A stretch of DNA of 64,000 nt from Pseudomonas benzenivorans (GTDB lineage Bacteria; Pseudomonadota; Gammaproteobacteria; Pseudomonadales; Pseudomonadaceae). Shown piece after piece: positions 45,828 through 55,683 of the stretch (positions within the stretch are counted from its first letter, which is position 1; the number at the start of each line of letters is the position of its first letter). Position numbers and translations under genes: made by a program. A model generated the notes under the pieces. It was not told the origin of the DNA. It did no database searches and saw nothing but the letters and a program-made list of their open reading frames with translations. The stretch spans positions 372,001 through 436,000 of the forward strand of contig NZ_FNCT01000001.1 in assembly GCF_900100495.1 (NCBI RefSeq). The letters are read 5' to 3'.

Positions 45828-46832
45828 ATGAGCATCAAAGTAGGTATCAACGGTTTCGGTCGTATCGGTCGTCTCGCCCTGCGTGCAGCCTGGAGCTGGC
45901 CAGAGTTCGAGTTCGTGCAGATCAATGACCCGGCAGGTGATGCGGCGACTCACGCCCACCTGATCAACTTCGACTCGGTGCATGGCCGCTGGAACAACGA
46001 AGCCCGCGCCGAGGGTGATGATGTCGTGATTGGCGGCAAGCGCATCAAGGTGACCGCCAACAAGGCGATTGCTGACACCGATTGGTCGGGCTGCGATCTG
46101 GTCATCGAAGCCAGTGGCAAGATGAAGACCGTCGCCGTGCTTCAAGCCTACCTGGATCAGGGCGTGAAGCGTGTGGTGGTGTGTGCGCCGGTCAAGGAGA
46201 AAGGTGCGCTGAACGTCGTCATGGGCGTCAACCAGCACCTGTTCGACCCGGCGCAGCACCGCATCGTTACCGCTGCGTCCTGTACCACCAACTGCTTGGC
46301 CCCAGTGGTCAAAGTGATTCATGAAAACCTGGGCATTCGCCATGGTTCGATCACCACGATTCACGACCTGACCAACACCCAGAGCATCCTCGATCAGCCG
46401 CACAAGGATCTGCGTCGTGCGCGTGCCTCGGGCATGAGCCTGATTCCGACGACCACGGGTTCGGCCACCGCAATTGCCGAGATTTTCCCCGAACTGCGCG
46501 GCAAGTTGAACGGCTATGCCGTGCGCGTACCGCTGGCCAACGCCTCGCTCACCGACTGTGTGTTTGAGGTCGAACGCGCTACTACGGCGGATGAGGTGAA
46601 TGCGCTGCTTAAAGCTGCCGCCGATGGCCCGCTGAAAAACATCCTCGGTTACGAAGTGCGTCCCCTAGTCTCCATCGACTACCGCACCGATCCGCGTTCT
46701 TCGATCATCGATGCACTGTCGACCATGGTGGTCAATGACACCCAGGTGAAGATCTACGCCTGGTATGACAACGAGTGGGGATATGCCAACCGTGCTGTCG
46801 AACTGGCCAAACTGGTCGGCTTGGCCGGTTAA
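45828..46832 (+). CDS. Glyceraldehyde-3-phosphate dehydrogenase of the ArsJ pathway
   Basis: 334 residues, type I GAPDH. NAD motif [14 protein letters not shown]; catalytic [11 protein letters not shown] (Cys at about 153) and His in [12 protein letters not shown] (about 180). With arsenate in place of phosphate it makes 1-arseno-3-phosphoglycerate, the substrate of ArsJ (established for Pseudomonas ars operons). Twelve bp before arsJ. It is a dedicated copy, distinct from glycolytic gap; note LTNTQS in the region where gap usually reads YTNDQ. Confidence 0.93.
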   Translation: MSIKVGINGFGRIGRLALRAAWSWPEFEFVQINDPAGDAATHAHLINFDSVHGRWNNEARAEGDDVVIGGKRIKVTANKAIADTDWSGCDLVIEASGKMKTVAVLQAYLDQGVKRVVVCAPVKEKGALNVVMGVNQHLFDPAQHRIVTAASCTTNCLAPVVKVIHENLGIRHGSITTIHDLTNTQSILDQPHKDLRRARASGMSLIPTTTGSATAIAEIFPELRGKLNGYAVRVPLANASLTDCVFEVERATTADEVNALLKAAADGPLKNILGYEVRPLVSIDYRTDPRSSIIDALSTMVVNDTQVKIYAWYDNEWGYANRAVELAKLVGLAG

Positions 46833-46844
46833 CAGGGAGCGATC

Positions 46845-48074
46845 ATGAAGGCGTTGTCAGCCCTTTCCCCGGAAGTGCGCCAGTACTTGCTGGTCACCGG
46901 CAATTACTGGGCCTTTACCCTCACCGATGGCGCGTTGCGCATGTTGGTGGTGCTGCACTTCCATACGTTGGGCTACACGCCGCTGCAAATTGCTGCGCTG
47001 TTCCTGTTCTACGAGATCTTCGGCGTTATCACCAACTTGGTGGGCGGCTACCTCGGGGCTCGGCTGGGCCTGAATCGCACCATGAACATTGGCTTGGGCC
47101 TACAGGTTGTGGCCTTGCTGATGCTGACGGTGCCCGCCGCCTGGCTGACCATCCCGTGGGTGATGGGCGCTCAGGCCATGTCGGGTATCGCCAAAGACCT
47201 CAACAAGATGAGCGCCAAGAGCTCGATCAAGCTGTTGGTGCCTGACAACCAACAAGGCACGCTCTACAAGTGGGTGGCGGTCCTCACCGGCTCAAAGAAC
47301 GCGTTGAAAGGGGTTGGCTTCTTTCTCGGCGGTGCGTTGCTGGCATTGATGGGCTTCACTGGTGCAGTGCTGGCGATGGCCGCCGTACTGGCCCTGATCT
47401 GGATAGCCAGCCTGTTCCTGCTGAAGAAAGACCTGGGCAAGGCCAAAGCCAAGCCCAAGTTTCGCGACATCCTCTCCAAGAGCCGGGCGATCAACATCCT
47501 CTCCGCGGCCAGGTTGTTCCTTTTCGGTGCCCGTGATGTGTGGTTCGTGGTGGCCTTGCCGGTCTACCTGAGCACCGTTTTTGGCTGGGACTTCTGGCTG
47601 GTGGGCGGCTTCTTGGCATCCTGGGTGATCGGCTACGGCATCGTGCAGTCGTTCGCCCCGAACATCACCGGGAAAAAACGTGGTCATGTCCCCGATGGGC
47701 GAGCTGCTTTTGTTTGGGCGTCACTGCTGGCTGGCTTACCTGCGGCTATTGCCCTTGGTCTTTCGGCGGGGTTGTCGCCTCAGGTTGTGCTGCTGGGTGG
47801 GCTGATGCTGTTCGGCGTTCTGTTCGCTGTGAACTCGTCGCTGCACAGCTACTTGATCGTCAGCTACGCCAAGGAGGATGGCGTGTCGCTGGATGTGGGC
47901 TTCTACTACATGTCCAACGCGCTGGGGCGACTGATCGGTACGTTACTCTCGGGCTGGGTATTCCAGGCTTATGGTCTGGAGGCCTGCCTGTGGGTTTCCA
48001 GTGCGTTTGTGCTGGCCGCTGCGCTGATTTCCATCGCCTTGCCCAGGCACCTCGATGCGGCTCCGCAGGCCTGA
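46845..48074 (+). CDS. arsJ: ArsJ, 1-arseno-3-phosphoglycerate efflux permease
   Basis: 409 residues, MFS fold with 11-12 helices. Signature regions include SPEVRQYLLVTGNYWAFTLT, GIAKDLNKMSAKSSIKLLVP and YYMSNALGRLIGTLLSGWVF. Exports the unstable arsenoester, which hydrolyses outside to arsenate, giving As(V) resistance without reduction. Always paired with GAPDH, as here. Convergent with arsO; a shared hairpin lies between them. Confidence 0.95.
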   Translation: MKALSALSPEVRQYLLVTGNYWAFTLTDGALRMLVVLHFHTLGYTPLQIAALFLFYEIFGVITNLVGGYLGARLGLNRTMNIGLGLQVVALLMLTVPAAWLTIPWVMGAQAMSGIAKDLNKMSAKSSIKLLVPDNQQGTLYKWVAVLTGSKNALKGVGFFLGGALLALMGFTGAVLAMAAVLALIWIASLFLLKKDLGKAKAKPKFRDILSKSRAINILSAARLFLFGARDVWFVVALPVYLSTVFGWDFWLVGGFLASWVIGYGIVQSFAPNITGKKRGHVPDGRAAFVWASLLAGLPAAIALGLSAGLSPQVVLLGGLMLFGVLFAVNSSLHSYLIVSYAKEDGVSLDVGFYYMSNALGRLIGTLLSGWVFQAYGLEACLWVSSAFVLAAALISIALPRHLDAAPQA

Positions 48075-48088
48075 TCAAGCGGCTCAGA

Positions 48089-48110
48089 GCGGAGGCCCTC
48101 AGGCCTCCGC
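48089..48110. terminator. Bidirectional hairpin between arsJ and arsO
   Basis: GCGGAGGCC / GGCCTCCGC stem with a CTCA loop. It overlaps the arsO stop and lacks a long T run, so it is a moderate terminator candidate only. Confidence 0.5.
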
Positions 48111-49175
48111 CGTTGCCAAAAACTGTTCGATCTCGGTTGCGGTGCTACGTGCCGTACGGGTCACCCCGATCAGGGTTGCTGAAGCCGATCCCGTCCATTC
48201 GCCATAGCCCACCAGCCAGAGCCTGGGTTCGTGGACGGCGCGAGTCCCCTCAACCTCGACTCGCCCCTCATCGTTGATCAGCCCCAGGTTGGTCAGGTGG
48301 CCCAGCGCGGGTTTGAAGCCGGTGCACCAGATCACTGCATCGACCATGGTCTCCGTGCCATCGGGCCAAACCACACCATTACGGGTGAAGCGTGTGAAGG
48401 GGCGAACTGCGTGCAAGACGCCACGTTCACGCGCTTCGACCACGGGCGGTACCATCACCACATCGCCCAGCCCGCCCACTGGTTGTTCGATGACGCGACC
48501 TTCCTGCAGGGCTTTCCAGCGGTCGGTCGCTCGCTCGAACAACACACGACCATCGACATCATCGGGCAGAAACAGCGGCTCGGTGGGCGTCACCCAGGTG
48601 GCGTCGGCCACTTTGGAGACCTCTGCCAGGATCTGTGCCCCGGAGTTTCCACCGCCTACCACCAGCACCCGTTTGCCTGCGAACGGCTGGGCCTCGACAT
48701 AGTGGGCCGAATGCAACTGCTGGCCGCGGAACAACTCGGTACCCGTATAGTTGGGGATATGGGGATTGCTCCAGGTACCAGTAGCACTGACCACTGCCTT
48801 GGCATCCCAATGCCCTTGCTCGGCATGGACGCGCAGCGCGCCATTGATGCGTTCGACCGAGGTGACTCGCACTGGTCGCTCGACCGGGAACTGGTAACGC
48901 GCCTCATAGCGTGTCAGGTAGTCGATGACGTGATCACGCTTCGGGTAACCCTCTTGAACTGGCGGCATCATCCAGCCGGCAATCGAACTCCAAGTCGCCG
49001 GCGAGAACAGTCGCAAGGAGTCCCAGCCATGACGCCAAGCCCCGCCAGGGCCATCCTCGGCATCGAGCATCACAAACGACAACCCCGTACGCCGCAGAAA
49101 GTACGCGGTGGCCAACGCGGCTTGGCCGCCGCCGATGATGACTACATCCCACTTATTTTCAGGGCGAGCTTCCAC
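48099..49175 (-). CDS. arsO: ArsO, flavin-dependent monooxygenase of ars clusters
   Basis: 358 residues. FAD motif [20 protein letters not shown] (about 14), NAD(P)H motif [15 protein letters not shown] (about 170), and the class B monooxygenase-like linker region [11 protein letters not shown]. The family (ArsO) is repeatedly found with arsH and arsJ; it probably oxidises trivalent arsenicals or thioarsenicals, but the substrate is not settled. Convergent with arsJ and 82 bp before the tnpC stop, so it closes the arsenic cargo. Confidence 0.85.
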   Translation of the reverse strand: MEARPENKWDVVIIGGGQAALATAYFLRRTGLSFVMLDAEDGPGGAWRHGWDSLRLFSPATWSSIAGWMMPPVQEGYPKRDHVIDYLTRYEARYQFPVERPVRVTSVERINGALRVHAEQGHWDAKAVVSATGTWSNPHIPNYTGTELFRGQQLHSAHYVEAQPFAGKRVLVVGGGNSGAQILAEVSKVADATWVTPTEPLFLPDDVDGRVLFERATDRWKALQEGRVIEQPVGGLGDVVMVPPVVEARERGVLHAVRPFTRFTRNGVVWPDGTETMVDAVIWCTGFKPALGHLTNLGLINDEGRVEVEGTRAVHEPRLWLVGYGEWTGSASATLIGVTRTARSTATEIEQFLATAEA

Positions 49176-49257
49176 TGAGGGACTCCAAACAGACCGATTG
49201 CGCAGTGTAATAGTCCGAGTCAGCCAGAACGCTGATCTATCTCAGGTAATTACCTGC

Positions 49258-49647
49258 TCAATTGCCTTCGCGATCTGGCAACTCATTGACTCTATGTTCT
49301 GGAACCAGATCGACCAACGGAGCGATCATCATCTGAGCAGTGCGAATCCAGGAACTCAACGTCTCGAGATCTAATAGCACTGATTCGGCTACCTCCCAGA
49401 CGGAGGACTCCTCGGTCGTAACTGGCGGTAGAGTGCCTTCGATCAACGCCTGGGCCATCGTATGCAGCTTCAGCAAGTCGTCGCGTAGAGCAATCATCCC
49501 ACCCATCTCAGTCAGGCTAGTGTCCAGTCGATCAACCAGTCCGAGTAGCTGTGATGTGTCGAAGCTGTTGCGCAACTTGTCCAATGCGGCGGCGTCCACC
49601 TCTCCGCACGGCGTAACGCGAAAGGATGCGGGAGGAATGTTGATCAT
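49258..49647 (-). CDS. tnpC: TnpC, regulator of TnpA expression (copy 2)
   Basis: 129 residues, about nine longer at the C-terminus than the copy at 30018 (extra HRVNELPDREGN). Same start (MINIPPASFRVTPCGEVDAA) and helical core. Overlaps the end of the intact tnpA by 4 bp, the Tn4652 operon structure. With its complete tnpA it should be functional, limiting transposase production. Confidence 0.88.
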   Translation of the reverse strand: MINIPPASFRVTPCGEVDAAALDKLRNSFDTSQLLGLVDRLDTSLTEMGGMIALRDDLLKLHTMAQALIEGTLPPVTTEESSVWEVAESVLLDLETLSSWIRTAQMMIAPLVDLVPEHRVNELPDREGN

Positions 49648-52600
49648 GTGGCTCTCTCGGTATCGGCCTGGCGGGTCGTGCCAACCCGCAACGAACCGGC
49701 GGCTTGTTGAAACACCGAATCCTTGATCCAGGGCTCCGGTGGCCGATTGAGCTTGAGGTTGAACTCGCCGAAGCGTTTGACGTTGCTGGTCAGGTAGGGA
49801 CTGAGGAACGATACGTCCTCATCGGTGAACTGCCAGCCCTCGCGCGCCAGTTTCTGCAGGATACGCATCATGTCCACAGTGTTCTGCAGGATCACCGACG
49901 AGGCCACCATGTCGTTGTAGCGCAGTCGCTTCTGTTGCTCGTCCGGATCGTTCTCAGCAATCACATCGCCGCCGAAGGACAACCACTTGGAGAATCCGTT
50001 GTAGGACTCGATCTTGTTGGTGTTTGCCGTGACTTCCTGGCGCAGCTCGCGGCTACCGATCCAGTTGAGCAGGAATATCGTGCGGATCACGCTGCCGAGC
50101 GCCTGTGCCGCGTGGTAGAGCTTGTTGCGCCTGCTGTAGGAACCGAGTTTTCGCAGCAGCATAGGCGAGGAAATTTTGCCGGCCTGGATTGATAGCGCGA
50201 CCTGCATCAGATCCTGCCAGTGAGTTTCGATCAGGTGCCAGTCGGCAGTGTCGGTGAACAGGCGGTTGATGTGCTTGTATGATACGCCGCGATCCGGCCG
50301 GCACATCACCAGGTCGCGCCAGTTGCGGATACGCGGCATCAGGTTGATGCCCAGCAGATGGGTGAAGGCAAACACCGTGGCCGATTGCCCTTGGGTGTCC
50401 GAGTACACCGTATCGGGTTCGACGCTGAGGTCTATTTTGAGTAGCCCCTCGATCACATAGATCGCCTCCCAGATACCCGGCGGGATGAAGTGCTGGAACA
50501 CGGCGATGTAGTTGTTGGCCACATGCCGGTAGGCCACAGCCCCCATTTTGCGGTAGCGGAAGTGGTAGCCGGCCAGCAGATTGTCGTCATAGAAGTCGAA
50601 CTGCGTACCGTCCGCGGCCACCGCCTTGCCATCGCCCCAGAGCTTGGGCAGGTCAAGCTGTAGGTAGAGTTCCACCAACTCGCGGTTGGCCTTGTCCAGC
50701 TTCTCCAGCGAGAGGTGACGGCGATTCGTGTAGGACAGCATGTGTGGCGTTACATTACCGGCCAGATGCCGCGCGGCCTGGTTAGGGCCTAGGTTGCAGC
50801 CCATGGCGAAGATCGTCATCAGGTAGCGCTCGGCAGGCTCTTTGAGCTTCGGCTCGTTACCGGACATCGGCCCGAAATGCCGAGTGAACTGAATCCAATG
50901 CTCGATGTTGGCCATGATGTCGAGCACATGCCTGGCCGGCATGCGTTGCATGAGCGCAGTCTGTAGCGAGATAGCTGAAGGCGGGATATCGCGAGCAGTC
51001 ACTCGGCGGAGCACCGGCTCGCCGGCTTCGTTGATCGATACGTCCCCTCTGCATGATGGGAATTTCTCGTCTAGTTGCTCCGCTGTTTCCTCCAGCTGGG
51101 CCTTGAGAGAGGCAACAAACTCCTTCGCTGTACCAGGTAGCCCCATTTTTTCGCAGTAGGCCGGTAGTCGCTGGAGACATTCTTCCCAGGGCAGTAACTG
51201 CTTGCGATAGTCGGCGAAGGATTCCGACCCTTGTACGCACATGTCGCCGGATCGCAGCTCACTGGCCAGGTAGGAGAAGACGCAAACCTCTAGGTAGCGC
51301 CGGTTGGTCGGTGGCCCCTCACTGGCAGGACGACGAACGACCTTGACCCAGCGCTCCGACGCAAACGACAAATCGACGAACTCGTCGATCCATTCGCGGT
51401 GTAGATTCTCGTTGTCCTGGATCAGTTGAAGTGCCTGAGTCAGCGATCGATCCTGAGTCGTGGGCTCTAGTTGGAGGAGATGGCTGAGACGGAACAACAG
51501 CGAGCGATGAGATCTGAAGTGCTTCCAGATCAGTGGCAGGTAGTTATTACCGCCGGTAGCTTGGACTTCGGCGCAAGTCTCACGCAACCGATCTAGGTTG
51601 CCATCGGGGGAGAGGTACTCCCGGATCAGGCTGCCAGCTTCCTGGTCATCCGGTTCTTGAACCAGAATCTGCACCACGCCGTCCAGGGTCGCCGCCAACT
51701 GCTCCAGCTTCTGGCGTTGCCTAGCCTGGATTTGCTCCAACTCCTCCTTGGCGCGTTTATGAATCGTCGAAATCCGTCGGATGAACATCTCGGCCAGGTG
51801 ATCTCGTGTCCGCACACGCATGCGGTAAATCAAAGCCAGCATCAGCGTGTAGCGTTTCGGTAACGAGCAGTCCTTCAGCTCGGAGACGTCCGATGCTGCT
51901 GCCTGGGCAGCGAAGTGGCGGATCTTAGTATCGACGATGCCCTCAAATATAGCGTCGAGATTCCCGAAGCTTTCCAGCCAGGCCAAGTGATCAATCAGTA
52001 CTTCCAAGTGCTTGCGGGAGGGCTTCTTGGGCGCCTGTTTCAGCGTATTGAAATCGCTTTGGCGCCGACCGAAGTCGGTTTCGAGCAGCTCCCTCAGCTT
52101 GTAGATCACCTCGATTGGGGCGCGAGTTACGACTAGGTTGAAGGTAACTTCCTGGGCACTCGCCAAGGCGGTTTCTGCGAGGTTGTTGAGCGTCGAATAA
52201 GCCGGAAGCTCATAGCCACGCTGAATTAGCTCATCAAGCATGGCATTGATGAGATCAACTCGCTGCTCAAGAACTACAGCGCAGTCACGTGCGATCTGCT
52301 CAGTGACCGCTAGCCCGTCGCTGCTGTAGAAAGGGGTTACCTGCAGGTACTGCCGTACCGCTGCTTGGTGCCGGTAAAGGGTGCGGGGATTGCTATAGCG
52401 CGGAGCTATTCGTGTGCCGTAACGGAGGCATTGCCGGACATGACTGATGAGTTCCTGAGGAAGCTCCTCGAACGGAACGAAATAATGCAGCTGCTGAAAC
52501 ACCTTTAACTGGATTGCCAGCCCAATCGAGAGCGCTGGACTCTTAGCGGTGTTGTTGACCCATTCGATCTCTGAATCAGACAGGGAATAGCTTCGATGAA

Positions 52601-52661
52601 GCTCCTTGGCTGGTAGCTGACTGGGCAAGACCGGATAGGCTGTTCTTTCCACCGATGCCAT
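49644..52661 (-). CDS. tnpA: TnpA, Tn4651-family transposase (complete)
   Basis: 1005 residues from MASVERTAYPVLPSQLPAKE (an ATG three codons upstream is possible), close to the ~1000 of Tn4652 TnpA. N-terminal DUF4158-like DNA-binding region (1-170), central helical part with a coiled coil (about 300-335, RRISTIHKRAKEELEQIQAR), C-terminal Tn3 transposase domain (about 590-985). DDE candidates: AADGTQFDFYDDNLLAGYHF (about 697), SVEPDTVYSDTQGQSATVFA (about 770) and a later Glu in NKIESYNGFSKWLSF. It acts on the 46-bp ends. Starts 106 bp inside the right end, in the orientation of Tn4651. Confidence 0.96.
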   Translation of the reverse strand: MASVERTAYPVLPSQLPAKELHRSYSLSDSEIEWVNNTAKSPALSIGLAIQLKVFQQLHYFVPFEELPQELISHVRQCLRYGTRIAPRYSNPRTLYRHQAAVRQYLQVTPFYSSDGLAVTEQIARDCAVVLEQRVDLINAMLDELIQRGYELPAYSTLNNLAETALASAQEVTFNLVVTRAPIEVIYKLRELLETDFGRRQSDFNTLKQAPKKPSRKHLEVLIDHLAWLESFGNLDAIFEGIVDTKIRHFAAQAAASDVSELKDCSLPKRYTLMLALIYRMRVRTRDHLAEMFIRRISTIHKRAKEELEQIQARQRQKLEQLAATLDGVVQILVQEPDDQEAGSLIREYLSPDGNLDRLRETCAEVQATGGNNYLPLIWKHFRSHRSLLFRLSHLLQLEPTTQDRSLTQALQLIQDNENLHREWIDEFVDLSFASERWVKVVRRPASEGPPTNRRYLEVCVFSYLASELRSGDMCVQGSESFADYRKQLLPWEECLQRLPAYCEKMGLPGTAKEFVASLKAQLEETAEQLDEKFPSCRGDVSINEAGEPVLRRVTARDIPPSAISLQTALMQRMPARHVLDIMANIEHWIQFTRHFGPMSGNEPKLKEPAERYLMTIFAMGCNLGPNQAARHLAGNVTPHMLSYTNRRHLSLEKLDKANRELVELYLQLDLPKLWGDGKAVAADGTQFDFYDDNLLAGYHFRYRKMGAVAYRHVANNYIAVFQHFIPPGIWEAIYVIEGLLKIDLSVEPDTVYSDTQGQSATVFAFTHLLGINLMPRIRNWRDLVMCRPDRGVSYKHINRLFTDTADWHLIETHWQDLMQVALSIQAGKISSPMLLRKLGSYSRRNKLYHAAQALGSVIRTIFLLNWIGSRELRQEVTANTNKIESYNGFSKWLSFGGDVIAENDPDEQQKRLRYNDMVASSVILQNTVDMMRILQKLAREGWQFTDEDVSFLSPYLTSNVKRFGEFNLKLNRPPEPWIKDSVFQQAAGSLRVGTTRQADTERAT

Positions 52662-52766
52662 TGAGCACACCCCACAAGCAAGGCAAAAGCATCAGCATAG
52701 ACGTCTAGCCAGACGGTGGTTGGTCAGTAAGTCATAAGATCCAGAATGACCTTTTAAATCATTGGC

Positions 52767-52812
52767 TTACAGAGCGAATGTCCTAATTTTTGCCTTATCT
52801 CGGCATAACCCC
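52767..52812 (-). repeat. Right 46-bp terminal inverted repeat (IR-d)
   Basis: On the minus strand begins GGGGTTATGCCGAGATAAGG and ends CGCTCTGTAA; 43 of 46 bases match IR-a. The outer side cuts the antitoxin gene at 52813. Confidence 0.93.
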
Positions 52813-53089
52813 GTGCCGTTAGCCAGCGGAGTGCACCTTCTAGGTCCCCTTCGTACAGCTCCAGTAGCGCATCGAGAGTCTCGACAAGGCGACAGAAAAC
52901 CTCACTTGCCTGCAAAGACATTGCCGCACTGAGGGAGGATACTCCGACCCATTCCGCTATCTGGACGGGCGATCGCCCAAGCGCCTGGGCCAGATCAGAG
53001 ACCAACGAAGCAGGCAGACCCGTCAGTACCGCCACATGCAAGCGGTAGTGGCCTCTCGGCAAAACCAGCCTGTCGTAGAGCTTGTCCAT
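52813..53089 (-). pseudogene. ParS/MbcA-type antitoxin, 3' end cut by the transposon
   Basis: Starts MDKLYDRLVLPRGHYRLHVA (ATG 53089 after GGGGGAT) and matches the antitoxin at 12093 at about 65%: HVAVLTGLPASLVSDLAQAL, SEVFCRLVETLDALLELYEG. At LEGALRWLTAR the frame enters the transposon end and stops at 52754. The missing part is the conserved DUF2384 C-terminal block that contacts the RES toxin. No toxin ORF is present. Confidence 0.85.
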
Positions 53090-53599
53090 AACATCCCCCT
53101 GAACAATGCGTGCCATAGGTTTTGGGCATATGGGCCAATCATTGCTCCCAGCATTGTTGTCGTACTGGCCAGCCTCATTCTCTCACAGCCGGTCCAAACC
53201 AGTGCCCAGACGAGGATGCCAGGCTGCTAACGGCTAGCGGGGGCGCAATACCCAGACGTGCGAAACAAGTCTGACAGGGAGGGGAAGCCTCAAGTCACAG
53301 GGAGCAGCCTAGCTGCCGCTCTAGGACGGTCTTTATAGTCAATTATAGAGTGATTATAGAATCATTCATTCCGGCTGCCTGATTTGCCGCGACCGGTTCA
53401 ACTGAAGGATCTTCTGAGGTTGTTAATCGACCTCATTCCTAAGCATCAGGGAACTGTTTGTTCCTACACCTGTAACCCACGTCGGCACCAACCATGTTTT
53501 CCTCGCCGTGTAGCAGCGATCGACCTGGGTGACACACGTCAGAATCGCCGCATCGCGATACCCATGTGGTTTTTTAAAATTGTGATATTAATCATATGG
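53090..53599 (+). other. Gene-free stretch with AT-rich repeat
   Basis: About 510 bp without a supportable gene. Upstream of the truncated antitoxin; contains the two-unit AT-rich repeat at 53331-53363. Confidence 0.5.
53331..53363. repeat. AT-rich subterminal repeat, two-unit version
   Basis: CTTTATAGTC AATTATAGAGT GATTATAGAATC. Flanking GCTGCCGCTCTAG matches the flank at 37761-37774. Confidence 0.75.
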
Positions 53600-53609
53600 A
53601 TAGAGGGGA

Positions 53610-53645
53610 AGTGAGTGAATTTTCCCCTTATCTCGGCATGACCCC
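53610..53645 (-). repeat. Transposon end facing IR-b (IR-e)
   Basis: On the minus strand begins GGGGTCATGCCGAGATAAGG then GGAAAATTCACTCA, matching IR-b at 12877 over about 35 bases and diverging afterwards. Confidence 0.8.
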
Positions 53646-53842
53646 AAGTACTTGCGAACTGACTACTTGTGTAAGTTCGATCTGCCCGCCAACCGTGCCG
53701 CCTTGCGTCAGCTCTTGGGGCCAGCCCAGGCTGGGCAGGCGCTTGTTATTCGCAATTTCGGGACCCGCGCAGAGCTGAGCACCTCAGCAACATCCAGGCT
53801 GTTCTTCGGCTCGCTGCGGGCGACGGCGATGTTTTACTTCTA
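53646..53842 (+). other. 3' fragment of an unknown ORF cut by a transposon end
   Basis: An open frame enters from the transposon end and reads YLRTDYLCKFDLPANRAALR and QALVIRNFGTRAELSTSATS before stopping at 53842. I do not recognise it; it may be the tail of the gene into which the IR-e element inserted. Confidence 0.35.
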
Positions 53843-54459
53843 ACTTTGGTACCTGAAAAGCCGTGCTAAGCGCCTTTGAGGTGCTCTGTCGCCAGCGATA
53901 GTCTCTCCTGAGGCGACCGCCGTTGAATCCCATTACCTATTGGCGAATTCAGCGGGGCCAGGTAGCCAAGGTGCGAGTGGCGACGCGGTGCAGGTGTTCC
54001 ATTGCAGGCACTTGTACTGGTTCATCGAGTAGTGACAGGTGCCTGCCAACGGGCTGGGGCTCAGTGAATTATCCCCAAATATCTCGGCAACTATAATTTA
54101 TAGTCACTGAGATATTTCTGGCATAGAAGCCGGCGCGCTGGCTGGTTCTCCGCTCTCGGCTGGGCCTGCAGCCATCGAGCGGCTTGCCCATCTACCTTTT
54201 CGGATTGGCCAGTATTCCCCCAATAACGCTGAAGGGGAATGATCGCGCAAGCCTGGGACGGTAAAGGGGCTGCTGAGTAGTAAGGTGGATGCCGCGCAGC
54301 CATACAAACTTTGTGGCGCTACAGCCAGGCGCAATCGACGCGCGCTAGCGGCAAGGGCCGCTGGGCGAGATTTACGGCAGCAGATGCAGCAGCGCTGCGT
54401 GTCTGCAGTGCAATGTGTATGACCTCGGCTTCAACGCGCGATTTCAAGCAGTTGGGGGC
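53843..54459. other. Scrap region: IS3-type 3' remnant and decayed transposon end
   Basis: Around 53895-53975, minus strand, a short frame reads HLGYLAPLNS, like the end of IS3-family OrfB (SLGYLxPxEF), too short to be sure. At 54061-54090 the minus strand reads TTGCCGAGATATTTGGGGAT then AATTCACTGA, a decayed copy of the IR-b type end. Nothing else supportable. Confidence 0.45.
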
Positions 54460-55596
54460 TCAGTCTTCGCTTGGTTGTACGTCGTTGCCTCGCCGCTCGA
54501 CCGTTGATGGCTCAGGGGCGAACACTGCTGGGCCGAGCAATTGACTGGCCCGACTGTCGAGCAGGGTACCCGTCTGAAAGTAGCCCATCACGGTGCCGAC
54601 ACTGCGGTGCTCGGTCATGGCCATCACTTCGCCCAAAGGCACACCCTGACGGCCGGCCTCACTAACAAACCCGGACCGAAGGCTGTGTGCCGACCAGTCA
54701 CCATCAAGCTTGGCCAACTTGGCCCGGCGCTGCACGATGCGTGCAACCTGGTCGCTGGACAAGCCTGTCCACCCGACCCGCCCGCCGCGGTAGACCCGCC
54801 GGAACAGAGGCCCCGTAGAGGCGGGCGCCACCGTCAGCCAGGCTACGAGTGCCTGTGCCGCAGGGCCACGCAGAGGCTTTTCCCGACGTAAGCCCTCGGT
54901 TTCTGTCTTGGTGACGCCCAAGGCGTAGAGCCAAGTGTCGGCATCCAACTGACGAACATCGCCCACCTGTAGCCCAACCACTTCCGAGCGCCGCCGGCCG
55001 CCGCCACTCCAGGCTAGGAGGAGGAGCGCGCGGTCACGCTGGCCGCGGACGCCATCGGTACAGGTGGCAAGCATGGCTTCCAGAGGTTCGCGCATTGCCG
55101 CGGTTTTCTTGCGTACAGACATTCCCTGCCGGACCTGGGCCTTGCGCGCCTCGCGCAGCAGCGTCTTCACAGACGCCGTCTCGGTTGGGCTCGGCCAGTT
55201 CTTCAGGTCATGCCACTTGGCGAGCACCGCCAGGCGATGGCGCACCGTGTTGTAACTCAGGGCGCCGAGTTTGGCTTTGACGCCTGCGTCGACCAGCGCG
55301 GCATCCAGCGCCGGCGGCAGTAGGTGAGTCCAGTCTCCGTCTGCCGGGCGCGCAAGATGATCAAGGATGAACTGCACCGCCACCGTGTCGGCCAGCGGCC
55401 CCGCCTCCAACGTACGACCATAGCGCAGTTGCAGCCAGCCGGCCCAGTAGGCGAGGGCGCTTCGGTAACTGCGCACGGTATTGGCGGCGGTGCCGGCGGC
55501 GACGAACGCTGCGGCGGCGGAACGGGCCTCGGCATCGAGGCGATCGACGGCCAGCAGGCTGCTGTCGCTGGAGAGTAGCATTTGTGTATTATTCAT
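54460..55596 (-). CDS. Second TnpS-like tyrosine recombinase
   Basis: 378 residues from MNNTQMLLSSDSSLLAVDRL. Core-binding domain with AANTVRSYRSALAYWAGWLQ (about 45); catalytic Arg in SGGGRRRSEVVGLQV (about 215), H-x-x-R in WSAHSLRSGFVSE (about 310), second His in MTEHRSVGTVMGYFQTG with nucleophile Tyr (about 345). Unlike TnpS at 17093 it has the standard His rather than Trp. Divergent from a KfrA-like coiled-coil gene, so it is the recombinase of a second resolution module of the Tn5041/Tn4651 type. No cognate tnpA of its own is nearby. Confidence 0.87.
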   Translation of the reverse strand: MNNTQMLLSSDSSLLAVDRLDAEARSAAAAFVAAGTAANTVRSYRSALAYWAGWLQLRYGRTLEAGPLADTVAVQFILDHLARPADGDWTHLLPPALDAALVDAGVKAKLGALSYNTVRHRLAVLAKWHDLKNWPSPTETASVKTLLREARKAQVRQGMSVRKKTAAMREPLEAMLATCTDGVRGQRDRALLLLAWSGGGRRRSEVVGLQVGDVRQLDADTWLYALGVTKTETEGLRREKPLRGPAAQALVAWLTVAPASTGPLFRRVYRGGRVGWTGLSSDQVARIVQRRAKLAKLDGDWSAHSLRSGFVSEAGRQGVPLGEVMAMTEHRSVGTVMGYFQTGTLLDSRASQLLGPAVFAPEPSTVERRGNDVQPSED

Positions 55597-55683
55597 TACG
55601 TTCAACGTATTAAATATTTAATTTCAATTCGATTAAGTCGGATAACATTCATTTATCAGATCTAATCTAGCAGGAGGCAGGGC
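55597..55683. promoter_or_regulatory. Divergent promoter and likely resolution site of the second module
   Basis: 87 bp, AT-rich, with ACGTT-C-AACGT palindrome (near 55598-55608) and TATTAAATATTTAATTT; AGGAGG precedes the KfrA-like ATG. Much shorter than the 180-bp site at 16913. Confidence 0.55.
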
